This document shows, piece after piece, positions 8,223 to 18,250 of a stretch of 64,000 nt of DNA. Position 1 is the first letter of the stretch. Every line of letters starts with the position of its first letter. Source of the stretch: Maritalea porphyrae (GTDB lineage Bacteria > Pseudomonadota > Alphaproteobacteria > Rhizobiales > Devosiaceae); NCBI RefSeq assembly GCF_030159895.1, contig NZ_BSNI01000002.1:1204306-1268305 (forward strand), written 5' to 3'. Made by a program: the position numbers and the translations under genes. The notes beneath the pieces are model-generated. The model saw nothing but the letters and a program-made list of their open reading frames with translations. It was not told the origin of the DNA and ran no database searches.

Positions 8223-9035
8223 ATGCCGGAGCAGTTCACAATATTCGGTGCCAACGGGTTTATCGGTCGCGCGATGGTGGATCATTTGCGCTCGCTGGGC
8301 CATGAGGTGCTCGAGTGTACGCGCAACAATTGGCCGGCGAAGAATACCGATCTTGGCCACGTAATCTACGCTGCAGGCATGACATCTCACTACGCAAAAG
8401 TACCTTTCGAAACGGTGCGATCCCAAACGACATTGCCCGCTCAAATTCTAGAAGAATATAAATACTCCTCCTTTCTTTATCTCTCATCGACACGGTTTTA
8501 CGCCGGTGCCGCAGCATCGGATGAGCAAGCAAAATTTGAGATATCACCGACTGATCCTAATGACATTTACACGTTAACCAAAACCACAGCGGAATGCCTT
8601 TGTTTGTCTCATCCATCCAAGAATGTGCGCGTTGTTCGGCTGTCCAACGTCTACGGCCAATTCACCAAAAATATTGTCTCCTTGGCATCGATTTTGGATG
8701 AAGCTGTGCGGACGGGAAGCGTTGAATTTTTGTCTTCACCGCAATCGGCAAAAGACTATATCTCACTGAATGACGTTGTGAGCATTTTGCCAAAAATCGC
8801 GCTGCGGGGAAATAAGCGGATCTACAACGTGGCCAAGGGCGCAAATACTTCGAATGAAGAGATTGCAAATGTGCTCGAACAAGAAGGTGTTCGTATAACT
8901 TTTCGCCAAAATGCGCCAACACTGGTCTCGCCGCAAATCAATGTTGAACGGTTAACAACCGAGTTTGACCGCGCGAAGTCCGAGCTTTTGGAAGAACTAC
9001 CAGCATTGTTAGATTTCGCGCGGCAAAAGCAATAG
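8223..9035 (+). CDS. NAD(P)-dependent sugar epimerase/dehydratase (SDR family)
   Basis: The 270-residue protein is an extended SDR: the nucleotide-binding motif is FGANGFIGRAM, the central Ser lies in LYLSSTRFY, and the catalytic pair is YTLTK. It probably reduces or epimerises a nucleotide-linked keto sugar. Given the neighbouring CDP-glucose pathway, the product of RfbG is a plausible substrate. ATG 8223 has GGAG 10 bases upstream; a TTG at 8208 is a less likely start. Confidence 0.85.
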   Translation: MPEQFTIFGANGFIGRAMVDHLRSLGHEVLECTRNNWPAKNTDLGHVIYAAGMTSHYAKVPFETVRSQTTLPAQILEEYKYSSFLYLSSTRFYAGAAASDEQAKFEISPTDPNDIYTLTKTTAECLCLSHPSKNVRVVRLSNVYGQFTKNIVSLASILDEAVRTGSVEFLSSPQSAKDYISLNDVVSILPKIALRGNKRIYNVAKGANTSNEEIANVLEQEGVRITFRQNAPTLVSPQINVERLTTEFDRAKSELLEELPALLDFARQKQ

Positions 9036-9097
9036 AAAATAGAAACGGGCTCCAAACTGACAAGTGGACAAGTCCGCTGAATACCAAGTGTTTGCAG

Positions 9098-9655
9098 TTA
9101 GACTTTAATGCCATCGCCAATGCTTTTGAGCGGGGGCATTTCTTGGTCGCGCGCTGAGATCGTGCTGGGCGGAAGCGGCCAATCAATTGCCAAGTCTTTG
9201 TCATTCCAGATGACGCCGCTTTCATTTTCAGGCGCATAGGCGCAAGACGCGAAATAGACCAACATGCTGTCGCTCTCTAGCGCTTGAAAACCGTGCGCGA
9301 AACCTTTCGGAACGAGCAAGCTCATCTGATTTTTAGCGCTCAATTCCGTTCCAAACCAGCGACCAAATGTTGAAGAGCCTTTTCGTAAATCCACAGCCAC
9401 ATCAAATACTGCACCACTGACGCAGGTGACCAGTTTCGCTTCCGCATCTGGAGGATACTGGAAGTGCAAACCACGAATTGCGCCAACCGCATTGGTTTTG
9501 GAGAAATTGCTTTGTGCGACTTCACTTGGCCAGCCAAACTCACCCAACGCTTTTTCACAATACAAGCGAGAGAAATATCCGCGCTCATCACCCGCACATT
9601 GCCTCTTGATTAGTTTGAGGCCCAGCATTGGTTCTTCAACCAGTTCAAATTTCAT
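9098..9655 (-). CDS. rfbC: dTDP-4-dehydrorhamnose 3,5-epimerase-like protein
   Basis: The 185-residue cupin-fold protein matches the RfbC/RmlC family, with the catalytic His in RGLHFQ (H64) and typical DERGYFSR, VPKGFAHGFQ and GVIWNDKDLAIDWP segments. RmlC acts on dTDP-4-keto-6-deoxyglucose, but this gene overlaps the CDP-glucose dehydratase gene (ATGA), so it more likely epimerises the CDP-4-keto-6-deoxy sugar. It is the last gene of the GT41-rfbF-rfbG-rfbC operon. Confidence 0.9.
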   Translation of the reverse strand: MKFELVEEPMLGLKLIKRQCAGDERGYFSRLYCEKALGEFGWPSEVAQSNFSKTNAVGAIRGLHFQYPPDAEAKLVTCVSGAVFDVAVDLRKGSSTFGRWFGTELSAKNQMSLLVPKGFAHGFQALESDSMLVYFASCAYAPENESGVIWNDKDLAIDWPLPPSTISARDQEMPPLKSIGDGIKV

Positions 9656-10719
9656 GCTGCGGCCTCATATGCTGCAATATCGGCCATGCAGAGATCGCGC
9701 GCGTCCGCTCCGTCAAAATGCCGCCGGTACCAATTCATGGTCACAGATATTGCTTCATCGGTGCGCCATTTTGGTCCAACACCTAGCTTCTTTTTTGCCT
9801 TCGTGTTGTCAAGGCTAAGCAAGTGCGCCTCGTGCGGACCAGTTTCAAACTGCGCAAACTCTGCATCACCTTTGCCAAAGGCTGTGCTTGCTTGCTCAAC
9901 CACATTGCGCACGGTGAACACATCATCCGCATTAGGGCCAAAGTTGAACGGTTGCGCAAGATTTGGATTGTCCCAAATTACTTCGGCGAGCTTGATATAG
10001 CCAAATAAAGGTTCCAACACATGCTGCCACGGGCGCACAGCGTTTGGCCGCCTGACATCAAGACAGCTGCCTTTACTCCATGCTCTGATCGCGTCCGGAA
10101 TTAATCGCTCTTGCGACCAATCTCCACCGCCAATCGCATTACCAGCGCGTGCCGAAGCTAGCGCGACGCCATGCTCTGCCAAAAAGCTTTTGGCGTAGCT
10201 TTCGACCACCATTTCGCTGGCTGCTTTGCTCGCGCTATAAGGGTCATGACCACCCAAGGGAGCCTGCTCTTCAAACGCGATGCCATGCTCAGTATTGCGA
10301 TAGACCTTGTCAGTTGTTGCCACCACGCATGCTGCAACGGAATGGGTGCGCCGAATAGCATCGAGCACGTGTGCCGTTCCCATGACGTTAATCGCAAATG
10401 TTTCAAGCGGATCGTCGTAACTGGGTCGCACCAATGCCTGGGCCGCCAAATGAAATACGACCTCAGGCTGAAATTCAGCAAAGATTTTCGCGGTAGATTT
10501 TGCGTCACGAATATCGCAAATCTGGTGTGCAACCGTGTCGTCCAAGTGCGCAAGTGAAAACAGGTTGGGGTCAGTTTTTGGCGCAAGGCTCAAGCCAGAA
10601 ACCTGTGCACCTAGACGATGTAGCCATAGGCTTAGCCATGCCCCTTTAAACCCGGTGTGACCTGTGACCAGCACGCGCTTGCCAGCCCAGAAACCTGTAT
10701 TTGGTTTTGTGGCCGCCAT
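9652..10719 (-). CDS. rfbG: CDP-glucose 4,6-dehydratase
   Basis: The 355-residue SDR protein carries VLVTGHTGFKGAWL (NAD binding), VATTDKVYRN and the catalytic YSASK, all diagnostic of CDP-glucose 4,6-dehydratase. It turns CDP-glucose into CDP-4-keto-6-deoxyglucose. Its stop overlaps the rfbC start by 4 bases and its ATG (10719) lies two bases after the rfbF stop, so I use this start and not the in-frame one inside rfbF at 10761. No rfbH (3-dehydrase) gene is near, so a 3,6-dideoxy sugar is not the obvious product. Confidence 0.94.
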   Translation of the reverse strand: MAATKPNTGFWAGKRVLVTGHTGFKGAWLSLWLHRLGAQVSGLSLAPKTDPNLFSLAHLDDTVAHQICDIRDAKSTAKIFAEFQPEVVFHLAAQALVRPSYDDPLETFAINVMGTAHVLDAIRRTHSVAACVVATTDKVYRNTEHGIAFEEQAPLGGHDPYSASKAASEMVVESYAKSFLAEHGVALASARAGNAIGGGDWSQERLIPDAIRAWSKGSCLDVRRPNAVRPWQHVLEPLFGYIKLAEVIWDNPNLAQPFNFGPNADDVFTVRNVVEQASTAFGKGDAEFAQFETGPHEAHLLSLDNTKAKKKLGVGPKWRTDEAISVTMNWYRRHFDGADARDLCMADIAAYEAAA

Positions 10720-10721
10720 GG

Positions 10722-11495
10722 CTATTCCCAAATTTTCCAAGGCGCTTCGCCAGTCTGCCACAATCGTTCAAGCCGGTTCTTTTCACGCAGCGTATCCATA
10801 GGTTGCCAGAACCCATTGTGGCGAAACGAGTTCAGTTCACCGTCTTGCGCCAGCTGGCTCAACGTCGTTTCTTCCCAAGATGTTTGGTCACCTTCGATCA
10901 GTTCCACGCACTTGGGCGAAACGACAAAATAACCGCCATTAATTAGAGCGCCATCACCGCGGGGTTTTTCGTCAAATCCAACAACTTTTTCACCATCGCT
11001 ATGTAATGCACCAAAACGTCCTGGTGGACTAACGGCGGTTAGGGTTGCCAATTGATCGCGCTGCATGTGGAAGTCCACAAGTTCGGAAACATTGACGTCG
11101 GAAAGCCCATCGCCATAGGTGAAGCAAAATGCTTCTTCATCCTTGATGTGATCATAAATGCGCTTTAAGCGCCCACCGGTCTGTGTTTCTAACCCGGTAT
11201 CAACAAGTGTCACGCGCCACGGTTCTGCATGTTGTTCGTGCACATGCATTTGATTGTTGGCCATGTCAAATGTGACGTCAGATTTGTGCAAAAAGTAGTT
11301 GGCGAAATATTCCTTGATCACATAGCCCTTGTAACCGCAGCAAACGATGAAGTCGTTTATGCCGTGGGTCGAGTAGACTTTCATAATGTGCCACAGCAGG
11401 GGCATGCCGCCAATTTCAATCATTGGCTTGGGCCGCAGATGCGTTTCTTCCGAAATCCGTGTGCCCAGTCCGCCAGCTAAGATGACCGCCTTCAT
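10722..11495 (-). CDS. rfbF: Glucose-1-phosphate cytidylyltransferase
   Basis: The 257-residue nucleotidyltransferase begins [18 protein letters not shown] and has [11 protein letters not shown], the usual RfbF features. It makes CDP-glucose from CTP and glucose-1-phosphate, feeding RfbG. The start ATG overlaps the stop of the GT41 gene (ATGA at 11492-11495), which decides between it and an upstream in-frame ATG at 11519. The enzyme is cytosolic and full length. Confidence 0.95.
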   Translation of the reverse strand: MKAVILAGGLGTRISEETHLRPKPMIEIGGMPLLWHIMKVYSTHGINDFIVCCGYKGYVIKEYFANYFLHKSDVTFDMANNQMHVHEQHAEPWRVTLVDTGLETQTGGRLKRIYDHIKDEEAFCFTYGDGLSDVNVSELVDFHMQRDQLATLTAVSPPGRFGALHSDGEKVVGFDEKPRGDGALINGGYFVVSPKCVELIEGDQTSWEETTLSQLAQDGELNSFRHNGFWQPMDTLREKNRLERLWQTGEAPWKIWE

Positions 11496-13921
11496 GCTTT
11501 TTCGCACCATCTTTGCCACATTTGCCGAAACGCATTTTCAAACCGATCAACAAACAAGCGTTCATTCATCAACTCGCTTGCCTTAAATTTTTCGCGCATC
11601 GTTTCCCGAGTTTGTGAAAGTGTGTCCAGGTCGCTGGCAAGATTTGTGGCAATATCGACATATTCTTCTTCAGACTTTGCAACCCATTCGCCAAACCCTG
11701 CGCCACTCACAATTGTGCCCCCAAGTGTACCAACGCTCGCCCGCCCATAGAGGGTCACAACTGGGTTGCCCATATAAAGGTGCTCATAAAGGGTGGTGCC
11801 AGAATTGTGCGGGAAACAATCAAGAGCAATGTCCATGTCCCGTAAAACGTCCCATGGCGGGCTGTTAAAGCCCATAATCAGCCGGTCGCGCTCAATACCA
11901 TGTTTGGCAAACCGGGCAGCGAGGCGATCACACATAACTGGGTCGGCAAAGTTTCGGCTATCGGCGCGCAATTTTGAGTTTGGAACACGTTTAAGAATCT
12001 CAGCCCATGCTTTGACAGTTTTCTCATTTATGCGCACAGATCGCGACAATGTGCCGAAGGTGATGTAGCCTTTTTCAAGCGCTGGAAGCGGTCCCACTTC
12101 ACCCATGCCTTCCGCTGGCCGGTAGACGAATGATGGCCCATCAATCCGCCATACTTCCTTCTCGCCAAACAAATGGTCCTGTCCTTCAGGCGTCACAACT
12201 GGATCGCCTAAATAATAGTCGATGCTGCTCAAACCGGTTGTGTAGCCAAAATCCAACCAGTGAAGCGAAACCGGAGCGGGTTTGCGCGCAAATACACCCA
12301 ACCGGCTGTCATTGGCGTGGCCCGCAATGTCTACCAAAATATCTATTTCATCTGCGCGAATGCGTTCGGCTAGTTCCTCGTCACTCATACCTTTTGTTAG
12401 AATGAAGTGGTCGCTGGCGTCACGGTATTGTTCGGTAAAATGGTCGGCCTTTGAAAGGTTGGCATAGGCGTAGATCTCAAACTCGTCGTGGTTTGCAAGA
12501 TCAAACAGTGGCAGCAGGAAGAAGCTTACGGCGTGCTTGTAAAAAGTCGGCGCCACATACCCAATCTTGATGCGCCGATTGGGATCCGCGTTGTTGGTGT
12601 GTGGCTTTTGCATAGCGTAGAGCGGTCGCGCGAAACGCTCTTCATAAGCGCGATAGTGGGTGAATATCTCTTCACCAGATTTGTCTGGATCGTAGTTCAA
12701 GGCAAACAGCATGTTTGAATGTGCTTCTAGATAAAGCGGGTCGGCAACCAACGCCCGCTCAAAACATGAATGCGCCTGTTCAAATTCACCCAATTCTTGG
12801 TGTAGATTCCCGAGGTTGTTATGCGCTTCGGCAAAGTCAGGTTTTAGCTCTAGGGCGCGCTCAAAACTGCTTTGCGCCTCTTGCAAGCGTCCAGACCGTA
12901 CCAGTGCGCCACCCAAATTGTTGTGCATACCTGACGAATTGGGGGCATATTCCAGTGCCTTTTGGAAATGCGGAATAGCATCACTGGCGCGTCCCATTGC
13001 CAACAACGCATTGCCGTGGTCGTTATGGGCGTGTGGATATTCAGGCTGGATTGTCGTTGCGCCCTCAAAGCACTCAATGGCCTCTGCATTATGCCCAATA
13101 TCCATCAGGGCGAGCCCAAGATTATAGTAGTGCTCTTCTGATTGTGGTTGTAGTTCCGCCGCGCGTTGTAATGGTGCTATCGCATCGGACGAGCGCTTCA
13201 ACCCTCTTAACACCAGACCATAGTTGCTTAACGCCTCTGGGAAATCGGGCTGTTCTTTTAGTATCCCTTGGTAGATTTCCAAAGCGCGCAGGTCGTCGCC
13301 TTTTTGTTGCAATGCCCGCGCGTAGTTGTAGCGAGCTGGTACGAAATCAGCATTCAGCGACAGTGTTTTTTCATATGTTTCAATCGCTTTGTCCAACGCG
13401 CCTTGGGCTTCATAAATATTGCCAAGATTGTTGTAAGCCTCCAAGAAATTGCTTTGTAACTCAATTGCCTTCTGAGTGCTTTGCAGCGCCTCATCCAGCT
13501 TTTCCGCATCCTTGTAAAGTAGCCCCAGCCCATTATGTGCCGCAGCAAATTTTGGATCGATCCTGATTGCCTCTTTATAGGCTACTTCGGCAGCGTCGTT
13601 TTCGCCAAGGTTTTTCAGCACCAAACCTTTGATATTATGAAAGTTTGCATTTTGCGGGTGGGCGGCAATGGCTTTGTTCAAATATGGCAGGGCCAAATCA
13701 TTGCGCCCTGCTTGGTGCGCAAGTGTGCCCATAAGATGGTTTGCGTCAGGGTGGTCGGGCTGCATTTTCAGCGCTTGCTGGTAATGCTGCTCAGCCGCCG
13801 GCAAATTGCCAGCTTTGTGGTGCTGCAAGCCAGTTTGCAAGATCTGCATGAACTCCTGACTGCCGACATGCACGCCCTTTTTGGCCAATTTCTTTTGCTG
13901 CCGTCTCAGCGCCCTGTTCAT
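11492..13921 (-). CDS. TPR-repeat GT41 family glycosyltransferase (O-GlcNAc transferase/SPINDLY-like)
   Basis: The 809-residue protein has about 11 tandem TPR units over residues 30-420 (repeating YNLG/HNNLG, A..P....AH signatures) and a C-terminal SPY/OGT domain, seen in [46 protein letters not shown] and [17 protein letters not shown]. Eukaryotic GT41 enzymes glycosylate Ser/Thr of cytosolic proteins; the bacterial ones are mostly uncharacterised. The end overlaps rfbF, so it is cotranscribed with CDP-sugar genes, which suggests a protein or glycan acceptor modified with that sugar. ATG 13921 has AGGG eight bases upstream; an ATG at 13936 is possible. Confidence 0.9.
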   Translation of the reverse strand: MNRALRRQQKKLAKKGVHVGSQEFMQILQTGLQHHKAGNLPAAEQHYQQALKMQPDHPDANHLMGTLAHQAGRNDLALPYLNKAIAAHPQNANFHNIKGLVLKNLGENDAAEVAYKEAIRIDPKFAAAHNGLGLLYKDAEKLDEALQSTQKAIELQSNFLEAYNNLGNIYEAQGALDKAIETYEKTLSLNADFVPARYNYARALQQKGDDLRALEIYQGILKEQPDFPEALSNYGLVLRGLKRSSDAIAPLQRAAELQPQSEEHYYNLGLALMDIGHNAEAIECFEGATTIQPEYPHAHNDHGNALLAMGRASDAIPHFQKALEYAPNSSGMHNNLGGALVRSGRLQEAQSSFERALELKPDFAEAHNNLGNLHQELGEFEQAHSCFERALVADPLYLEAHSNMLFALNYDPDKSGEEIFTHYRAYEERFARPLYAMQKPHTNNADPNRRIKIGYVAPTFYKHAVSFFLLPLFDLANHDEFEIYAYANLSKADHFTEQYRDASDHFILTKGMSDEELAERIRADEIDILVDIAGHANDSRLGVFARKPAPVSLHWLDFGYTTGLSSIDYYLGDPVVTPEGQDHLFGEKEVWRIDGPSFVYRPAEGMGEVGPLPALEKGYITFGTLSRSVRINEKTVKAWAEILKRVPNSKLRADSRNFADPVMCDRLAARFAKHGIERDRLIMGFNSPPWDVLRDMDIALDCFPHNSGTTLYEHLYMGNPVVTLYGRASVGTLGGTIVSGAGFGEWVAKSEEEYVDIATNLASDLDTLSQTRETMREKFKASELMNERLFVDRFENAFRQMWQRWCEKA

Positions 13922-14064
13922 TATCGCACCCTGCAATCTTTAAAAGAATCAGTTTTTCGCTGACTATCGTAGCACCGCTTGGCCCATTTGCTACGACTTG
14001 CACGCGAGATCAATTGCAGATACCTAATTCGGCATCCATTTTTAGAAATCGAATTTGAAAAACT
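13922..14064. other. Divergent intergenic region
   Basis: This region lies between the GT41 operon and the WecA-like gene and must contain both promoters. No clear operator or -10/-35 pair stands out. Confidence 0.35.
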
Positions 14065-15081
14065 GTGGTAGACCTTAGCATCATTGGCATCCTTTGCTTG
14101 GCCAGCTTCTTTTTCGCGGCGTTGGCCACATTTGGCCTCATACACGCGGCGCCACACTTTTCGTTATTGCAGTACGCCAACGCTCGTTCATCTCACACAG
14201 AGCCTACGCCAACCGGGGGAGGTGTGTCGTTTGCGGTTGCCGGATTGCTGGCTGGGTTTTTCATTTCACTGATGTCGGCCTCTCTTGTTCCATACGTGTT
14301 GTTCACGCTGATTTTGTCCTTACTAGGCTTCCTGGATGATCTCTTCGACCTTCCTGCGGCGCTGCGATTTGTGGTCCAAGTGGTTTTGACTTTGCTTTTA
14401 TTCTGGCATGTGGGGGTGTTCGGCGGTACAGGGCAGATTGTGAATGGATACTTCACGATCCCGCTTTTGGTTGGCATGTTTGTTGCATCAATTTGGTGGC
14501 TCAATCTTGTCAATTTCATGGACGGGATTGATGGTTTGGTTGCAACTCAGGCGTGTGCAATCATTATCGCAGGTTACTTTGTCACCAACTTGATATTTGA
14601 TCAGCCGATGTCCCATGTGGAGGTATGGGTTATAGTCACGTCTTTTGCGGTTTTTGGTTTTTTGGTTTTTAACTTACCACCTGCAAGAATATTTATGGGT
14701 GACGCGGGCAGTTACTTTATTGCCGCGCTATTGCTGTTGCAGTTCTTGCACACGTTGATGACACGTGGCGAGCTAATTAGTATGTGGCTATTGTTAGCCG
14801 CGCCGTTGGCTTGTGATGCTACTACGACATTGCTGGTCAGACTATTCGGTGGTGAGAAATGGTATGCGCCTCACCGCCAACATCTTTATCAAAAGCTTAG
14901 CCGTCGTTGGGCTAGCCACAGAGCAGCAACTCTAGTGTATCTTGCGTGCACCCTGTTTGTCTTTTTACCTTTAGGGGTTTTAAGCGCATTTTTGCCATTA
15001 TTTGCACCACTATTTTTATTTGTTGGTTACGCTGCTGGCTTTGTCTTGTGCATTGTGTTGGGGGCAGGTCGCCAAGACTAA
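14065..15081 (+). CDS. WecA/MraY-like undecaprenyl-phosphate sugar-1-phosphate transferase
   Basis: The 338-residue integral membrane protein has about 10 hydrophobic segments and the acidic signatures of the polyprenyl-phosphate GlcNAc-1-P transferase family: DDLFDLP, NFMDGIDGL and IFMGDAGSYF. A C-terminal APHRQHLYQKL segment matches the HxH loop of WbpL/WecA proteins. It should start a lipid-linked glycan (O-antigen or similar) at the inner membrane. The start is GTG 14065. The CapD-like dehydratase gene follows within 90 bases. Confidence 0.9.
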   Translation: MVDLSIIGILCLASFFFAALATFGLIHAAPHFSLLQYANARSSHTEPTPTGGGVSFAVAGLLAGFFISLMSASLVPYVLFTLILSLLGFLDDLFDLPAALRFVVQVVLTLLLFWHVGVFGGTGQIVNGYFTIPLLVGMFVASIWWLNLVNFMDGIDGLVATQACAIIIAGYFVTNLIFDQPMSHVEVWVIVTSFAVFGFLVFNLPPARIFMGDAGSYFIAALLLLQFLHTLMTRGELISMWLLLAAPLACDATTTLLVRLFGGEKWYAPHRQHLYQKLSRRWASHRAATLVYLACTLFVFLPLGVLSAFLPLFAPLFLFVGYAAGFVLCIVLGAGRQD

Positions 15082-15169
15082 CATCATTGCTTGCAGTCGC
15101 GGCAGCAGCCAATATAAACAATCATTCGGAGCCAATTTGCAGGGTTCTTTTTTGGAGAAGATTTTTAAC

Positions 15170-17041
15170 ATGAGAGATTGGCTGCGCAAATTTGCATTGG
15201 AATTGCCGAGGAGCCAGAAACGTTTGGTGTTCTTGTGTTTTGATTTTTTTGCGCTGATTTCTATTGTTTGGCTGAGCTACACATTGCGTTTTGGAGTGAT
15301 GTTCACGCCAAGCAGTAAACAGTTCATGTTAATGTTGGCTGCGCCGATTGTTGCCATTCCAATTTTTATTCGACTGGGCATTTATCGAGCCGTAATTCGA
15401 TATTTGCCCGAAAGGGCAATCTGGACAATTCTGTTCGCCGTTGGCCTTGCCACCATTGCGTGGGTTTTTATTGCTTTTGCCACCGAAATGACTGGTGGGC
15501 AGGGTGTGCCCCGCTCGATTCCTTTGTTGTACTTCGCGTTCGCTGTCCTTGTGATTGGCGGTAGCCGTTTTTTTGCAAAGTCGATCATTGTTGGTCCAAA
15601 AGGATCCGCTATTGCAGGGAATGCGGTGCTCATATATGGCGCAGGAAATGCGGGATCCCAACTCTGTTCAGCCATTGCTGCGCAGGGCCATAATTATGTT
15701 GCCGGATTTGTTGATGACGATCCCACAATTTGGGGCACTGAAGTCGTTGGCGTACGCGTGCACAACCCGGAGCGCATCGATAGTTTGATTTCAGACTACG
15801 GTGTTAAAGAAATCATCATCTCTATTCCATCTATTTCCGCCAGCAAAAGGCGGGATATCGTGGACGCGCTTAGCCAGTACAATGTAAAAATCCGCACACT
15901 TCCGCTTTTATCTGACCTGGTGGAAGGCAAGTATCTCATCAACCAAATCCGTGTCATTGATATCGATGAATTGCTTGGAAGATCATCAGTGCCAGCTCAA
16001 GCAGATTTGTTGGAAACTGCGTTGCAAAATAAATCAATATTGATTACCGGCGCGGGTGGGTCCATCGGGGCCGAGTTGTGCAAGCTAGCCATAAAATGGA
16101 ACCCAGAGAAAATTGTACTATATGAAGCAAACGAGTTTGCGCTTTATACGATCCAGCAAACCCTTTTAGACCGAGGTTTTAAAAACGTTGTATCGGTCCT
16201 CTCATCAATCGAAAACCGCAGTGCGTTAAAGTCAGCAATTATGGACAATGATGTTGACGTTATTTTTCATGCCGCCGCGCACAAGCATGTCCCGCTATTG
16301 GAAGAGAACGTAATTGAGGGCGTGCGCAACAATATCCTGGGAACCAAATGTGTGGCCGAAGTGGCCGCTGAAACGAGCGTCGAGCGAGTAGTGTTGATTT
16401 CGTCCGACAAAGCGGTTCGACCGACCAATGTAATGGGCGCTACCAAGCGCTGGGCCGAAGAAATTATGAGAAATCACGCAAATTTGGCAGATGAACGCAA
16501 AACAGGTCAGGTTTTTGCGTGTGTGCGGTTTGGCAATGTCCTTGGCTCGAACGGGTCGGTAGTTCCAAAGTTTCGAGCACAAATCGAACGTGGCGGACCG
16601 ATCACACTAACCGACTCTGCAATGACCCGGTATTTTATGTCTATCCACGAAGCTGCTGAGCTGATTGTTCAAGCCAGTGCCCTTGCGTCGGGAGGTGATA
16701 TTTTCGTTTTAGAGATGGGCAAGTCTGTTCCAATTATAGAATTGGCACGGAACATGATCCAACTGGCCGGTTTGACGGTGCGAGACGCTTCAAATCCCAA
16801 TGGTGATATTGAGATTATTGAAACCGGTATTAGACCAGGTGAAAAACTTTATGAAGAGCTTTTCTATGATGAGGCCACAGTGACACGCACTACTCATACC
16901 AAAATTATGCGTGCCAAGACACAAAGTACAAATTCATCCAACAACGTTCCAGTTGCATTGGAACAACTCGAAAGAGCGCTAGATCGCAAGGATGAAACTG
17001 AGGTTCGCAACGTACTTTTTGATTTCGTTCGTAGGAAATAG
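15170..17041 (+). CDS. CapD/WbpM-type membrane nucleotide-sugar 4,6-dehydratase
   Basis: The 623-residue protein has four N-terminal membrane segments (about residues 15-130), a CoA-binding-like Rossmann domain (IYGAGNAGSQL), and a C-terminal SDR dehydratase with ITGAGGSIGAEL, SSDKAVRPTNVMGATKR and RFGNVLGSNGSV. Family members such as WbpM and PglF convert UDP-GlcNAc to the 4-keto-6-deoxy sugar for QuiNAc, FucNAc or bacillosamine. ATG 15170 has GGAGAAG upstream; the frame is open back to 15002 but that part overlaps the WecA-like gene. The pair would make and load the first sugar of a surface glycan. Confidence 0.92.
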   Translation: MRDWLRKFALELPRSQKRLVFLCFDFFALISIVWLSYTLRFGVMFTPSSKQFMLMLAAPIVAIPIFIRLGIYRAVIRYLPERAIWTILFAVGLATIAWVFIAFATEMTGGQGVPRSIPLLYFAFAVLVIGGSRFFAKSIIVGPKGSAIAGNAVLIYGAGNAGSQLCSAIAAQGHNYVAGFVDDDPTIWGTEVVGVRVHNPERIDSLISDYGVKEIIISIPSISASKRRDIVDALSQYNVKIRTLPLLSDLVEGKYLINQIRVIDIDELLGRSSVPAQADLLETALQNKSILITGAGGSIGAELCKLAIKWNPEKIVLYEANEFALYTIQQTLLDRGFKNVVSVLSSIENRSALKSAIMDNDVDVIFHAAAHKHVPLLEENVIEGVRNNILGTKCVAEVAAETSVERVVLISSDKAVRPTNVMGATKRWAEEIMRNHANLADERKTGQVFACVRFGNVLGSNGSVVPKFRAQIERGGPITLTDSAMTRYFMSIHEAAELIVQASALASGGDIFVLEMGKSVPIIELARNMIQLAGLTVRDASNPNGDIEIIETGIRPGEKLYEELFYDEATVTRTTHTKIMRAKTQSTNSSNNVPVALEQLERALDRKDETEVRNVLFDFVRRK

Positions 17042-17178
17042 AGCGCTACTCGCTTCATTCTTGATTACCTCCATTTGGTCCATTTGTCCAAAAAATTGAA
17101 CGCTTGGTCGATAATCTCTTTGACAAGTTGGCGCGAAACAATAGCCTTACACACCGAGTCGAGGGTTTTGGGGGCAAA

Positions 17179-18090
17179 ATGGCGACACCACCATTGTTGG
17201 TGCTAGGGAATGTAAACCTAGAACTAATCTTAGGCACTTTGACCGAATGGCCAGAGTTTGAAAGCGAGACCATCATGTCCACGTCCAATTTGCGGGCGGG
17301 CGGCGCTGCGGGCAACACCGCGCTTGCGCTTGCCGGACTGAGTGTTGAGCATCGCTTGATTGCCGCAATTGGCAATGACGAGTTGGGTACTTGGTTGAAA
17401 GGTGAGTTTCAACCCAGCACCACATCTTGGACTGCCGTGCCTGCCAACACATCGGTATCAGTGAGCATTTTGCATGAAAAGGGACGTGTATTCCTTACCT
17501 CGCAAGGGCATCTTGGTGCCGCAACCGTTGATACAATGCTCGATGCAATTCCCCCAGCAACGTCGCGCTCCTCTTTTGCTTTGGTGACGGGTATCAATTT
17601 GATGCCGGGCATCACCGCAGGCATGTCGCAACTGCTAACAATGCTGTCCACAATGGGCTGGTCGACCGTTATGGATTATGGGCGTCCACCTGAAGGCTGG
17701 AACGAAGACACCATATCCGTTTATCGCAATTGGGCGCGCGCATCTGATATCATTATTGTTCTAGAAGATGATCTGCAAACCATCATGCACAATGACAATA
17801 CGGATGAGGCGCAAGCCGAACTTGCCGACAGTCTCGCCAGTCACCAAATTTTGGTCGTTTTGCGCGGGCTAACGCGTGTTGATGCCGTGAACCAGGGCAA
17901 AGTTGCCACAGCAACTTGTGAAGCGATCGATTCTGAAGATACGGTTGGATTTGGCGACATCTTTAATGCAGGGTTTCTCAATTCATTGATGGCCGGTGAG
18001 GGGTTGCAAATGGCAATTGAATCCGGGCTTACGGTCGCTCGAATTGCCGTCACCACCTCACCACGACTATATGGCGTATTTGTCGACTAA
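17179..18090 (+). CDS. PfkB family carbohydrate kinase
   Basis: The 303-residue protein is a ribokinase/PfkB-type kinase: N-terminal LRAGGAAGNTALALAGL and, near the C-terminus, DTVGFGDIFNAGF, where the usual GAGD anion-hole motif reads GFGD and keeps the catalytic Asp. The sugar substrate cannot be told from sequence. It sits between the glycan genes and the GlcNAc operon, so either link is possible. ATG 17179 follows a G-rich stretch (TTTTGGGGGC); a TTG at 17104 is an alternative. Confidence 0.82.
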   Translation: MATPPLLVLGNVNLELILGTLTEWPEFESETIMSTSNLRAGGAAGNTALALAGLSVEHRLIAAIGNDELGTWLKGEFQPSTTSWTAVPANTSVSVSILHEKGRVFLTSQGHLGAATVDTMLDAIPPATSRSSFALVTGINLMPGITAGMSQLLTMLSTMGWSTVMDYGRPPEGWNEDTISVYRNWARASDIIIVLEDDLQTIMHNDNTDEAQAELADSLASHQILVVLRGLTRVDAVNQGKVATATCEAIDSEDTVGFGDIFNAGFLNSLMAGEGLQMAIESGLTVARIAVTTSPRLYGVFVD

Positions 18091-18145
18091 CACCGAAAAT
18101 TGTTGCTGATCTGATGGCTCGGTTCGCCATGCAACATTCAAAACC

Positions 18146-18164
18146 GAAGATTCCGATCTTCTTT
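18146..18164 (+). terminator. Possible weak terminator after PfkB kinase gene
   Basis: GAAGAT, loop TCCG, ATCTTC, then TTTG. The stem is only 6 bp and the T-run is short, so this is a tentative call. Confidence 0.35.
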
Positions 18165-18250
18165 GTTCACAAGAGTTAATCCAAAATAATTGATGATTTT
18201 CAACGCGTTGCGCGATGTGCTCGCGCATTGACTTGCTGAAATTGCGTACA

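Noticed and set aside
11492-13921. Forward-strand frames of 60-190 codons inside the TPR gene
   Set aside because: They are shadows created by the repeated TPR codons; none has a ribosome-binding site or a family match.
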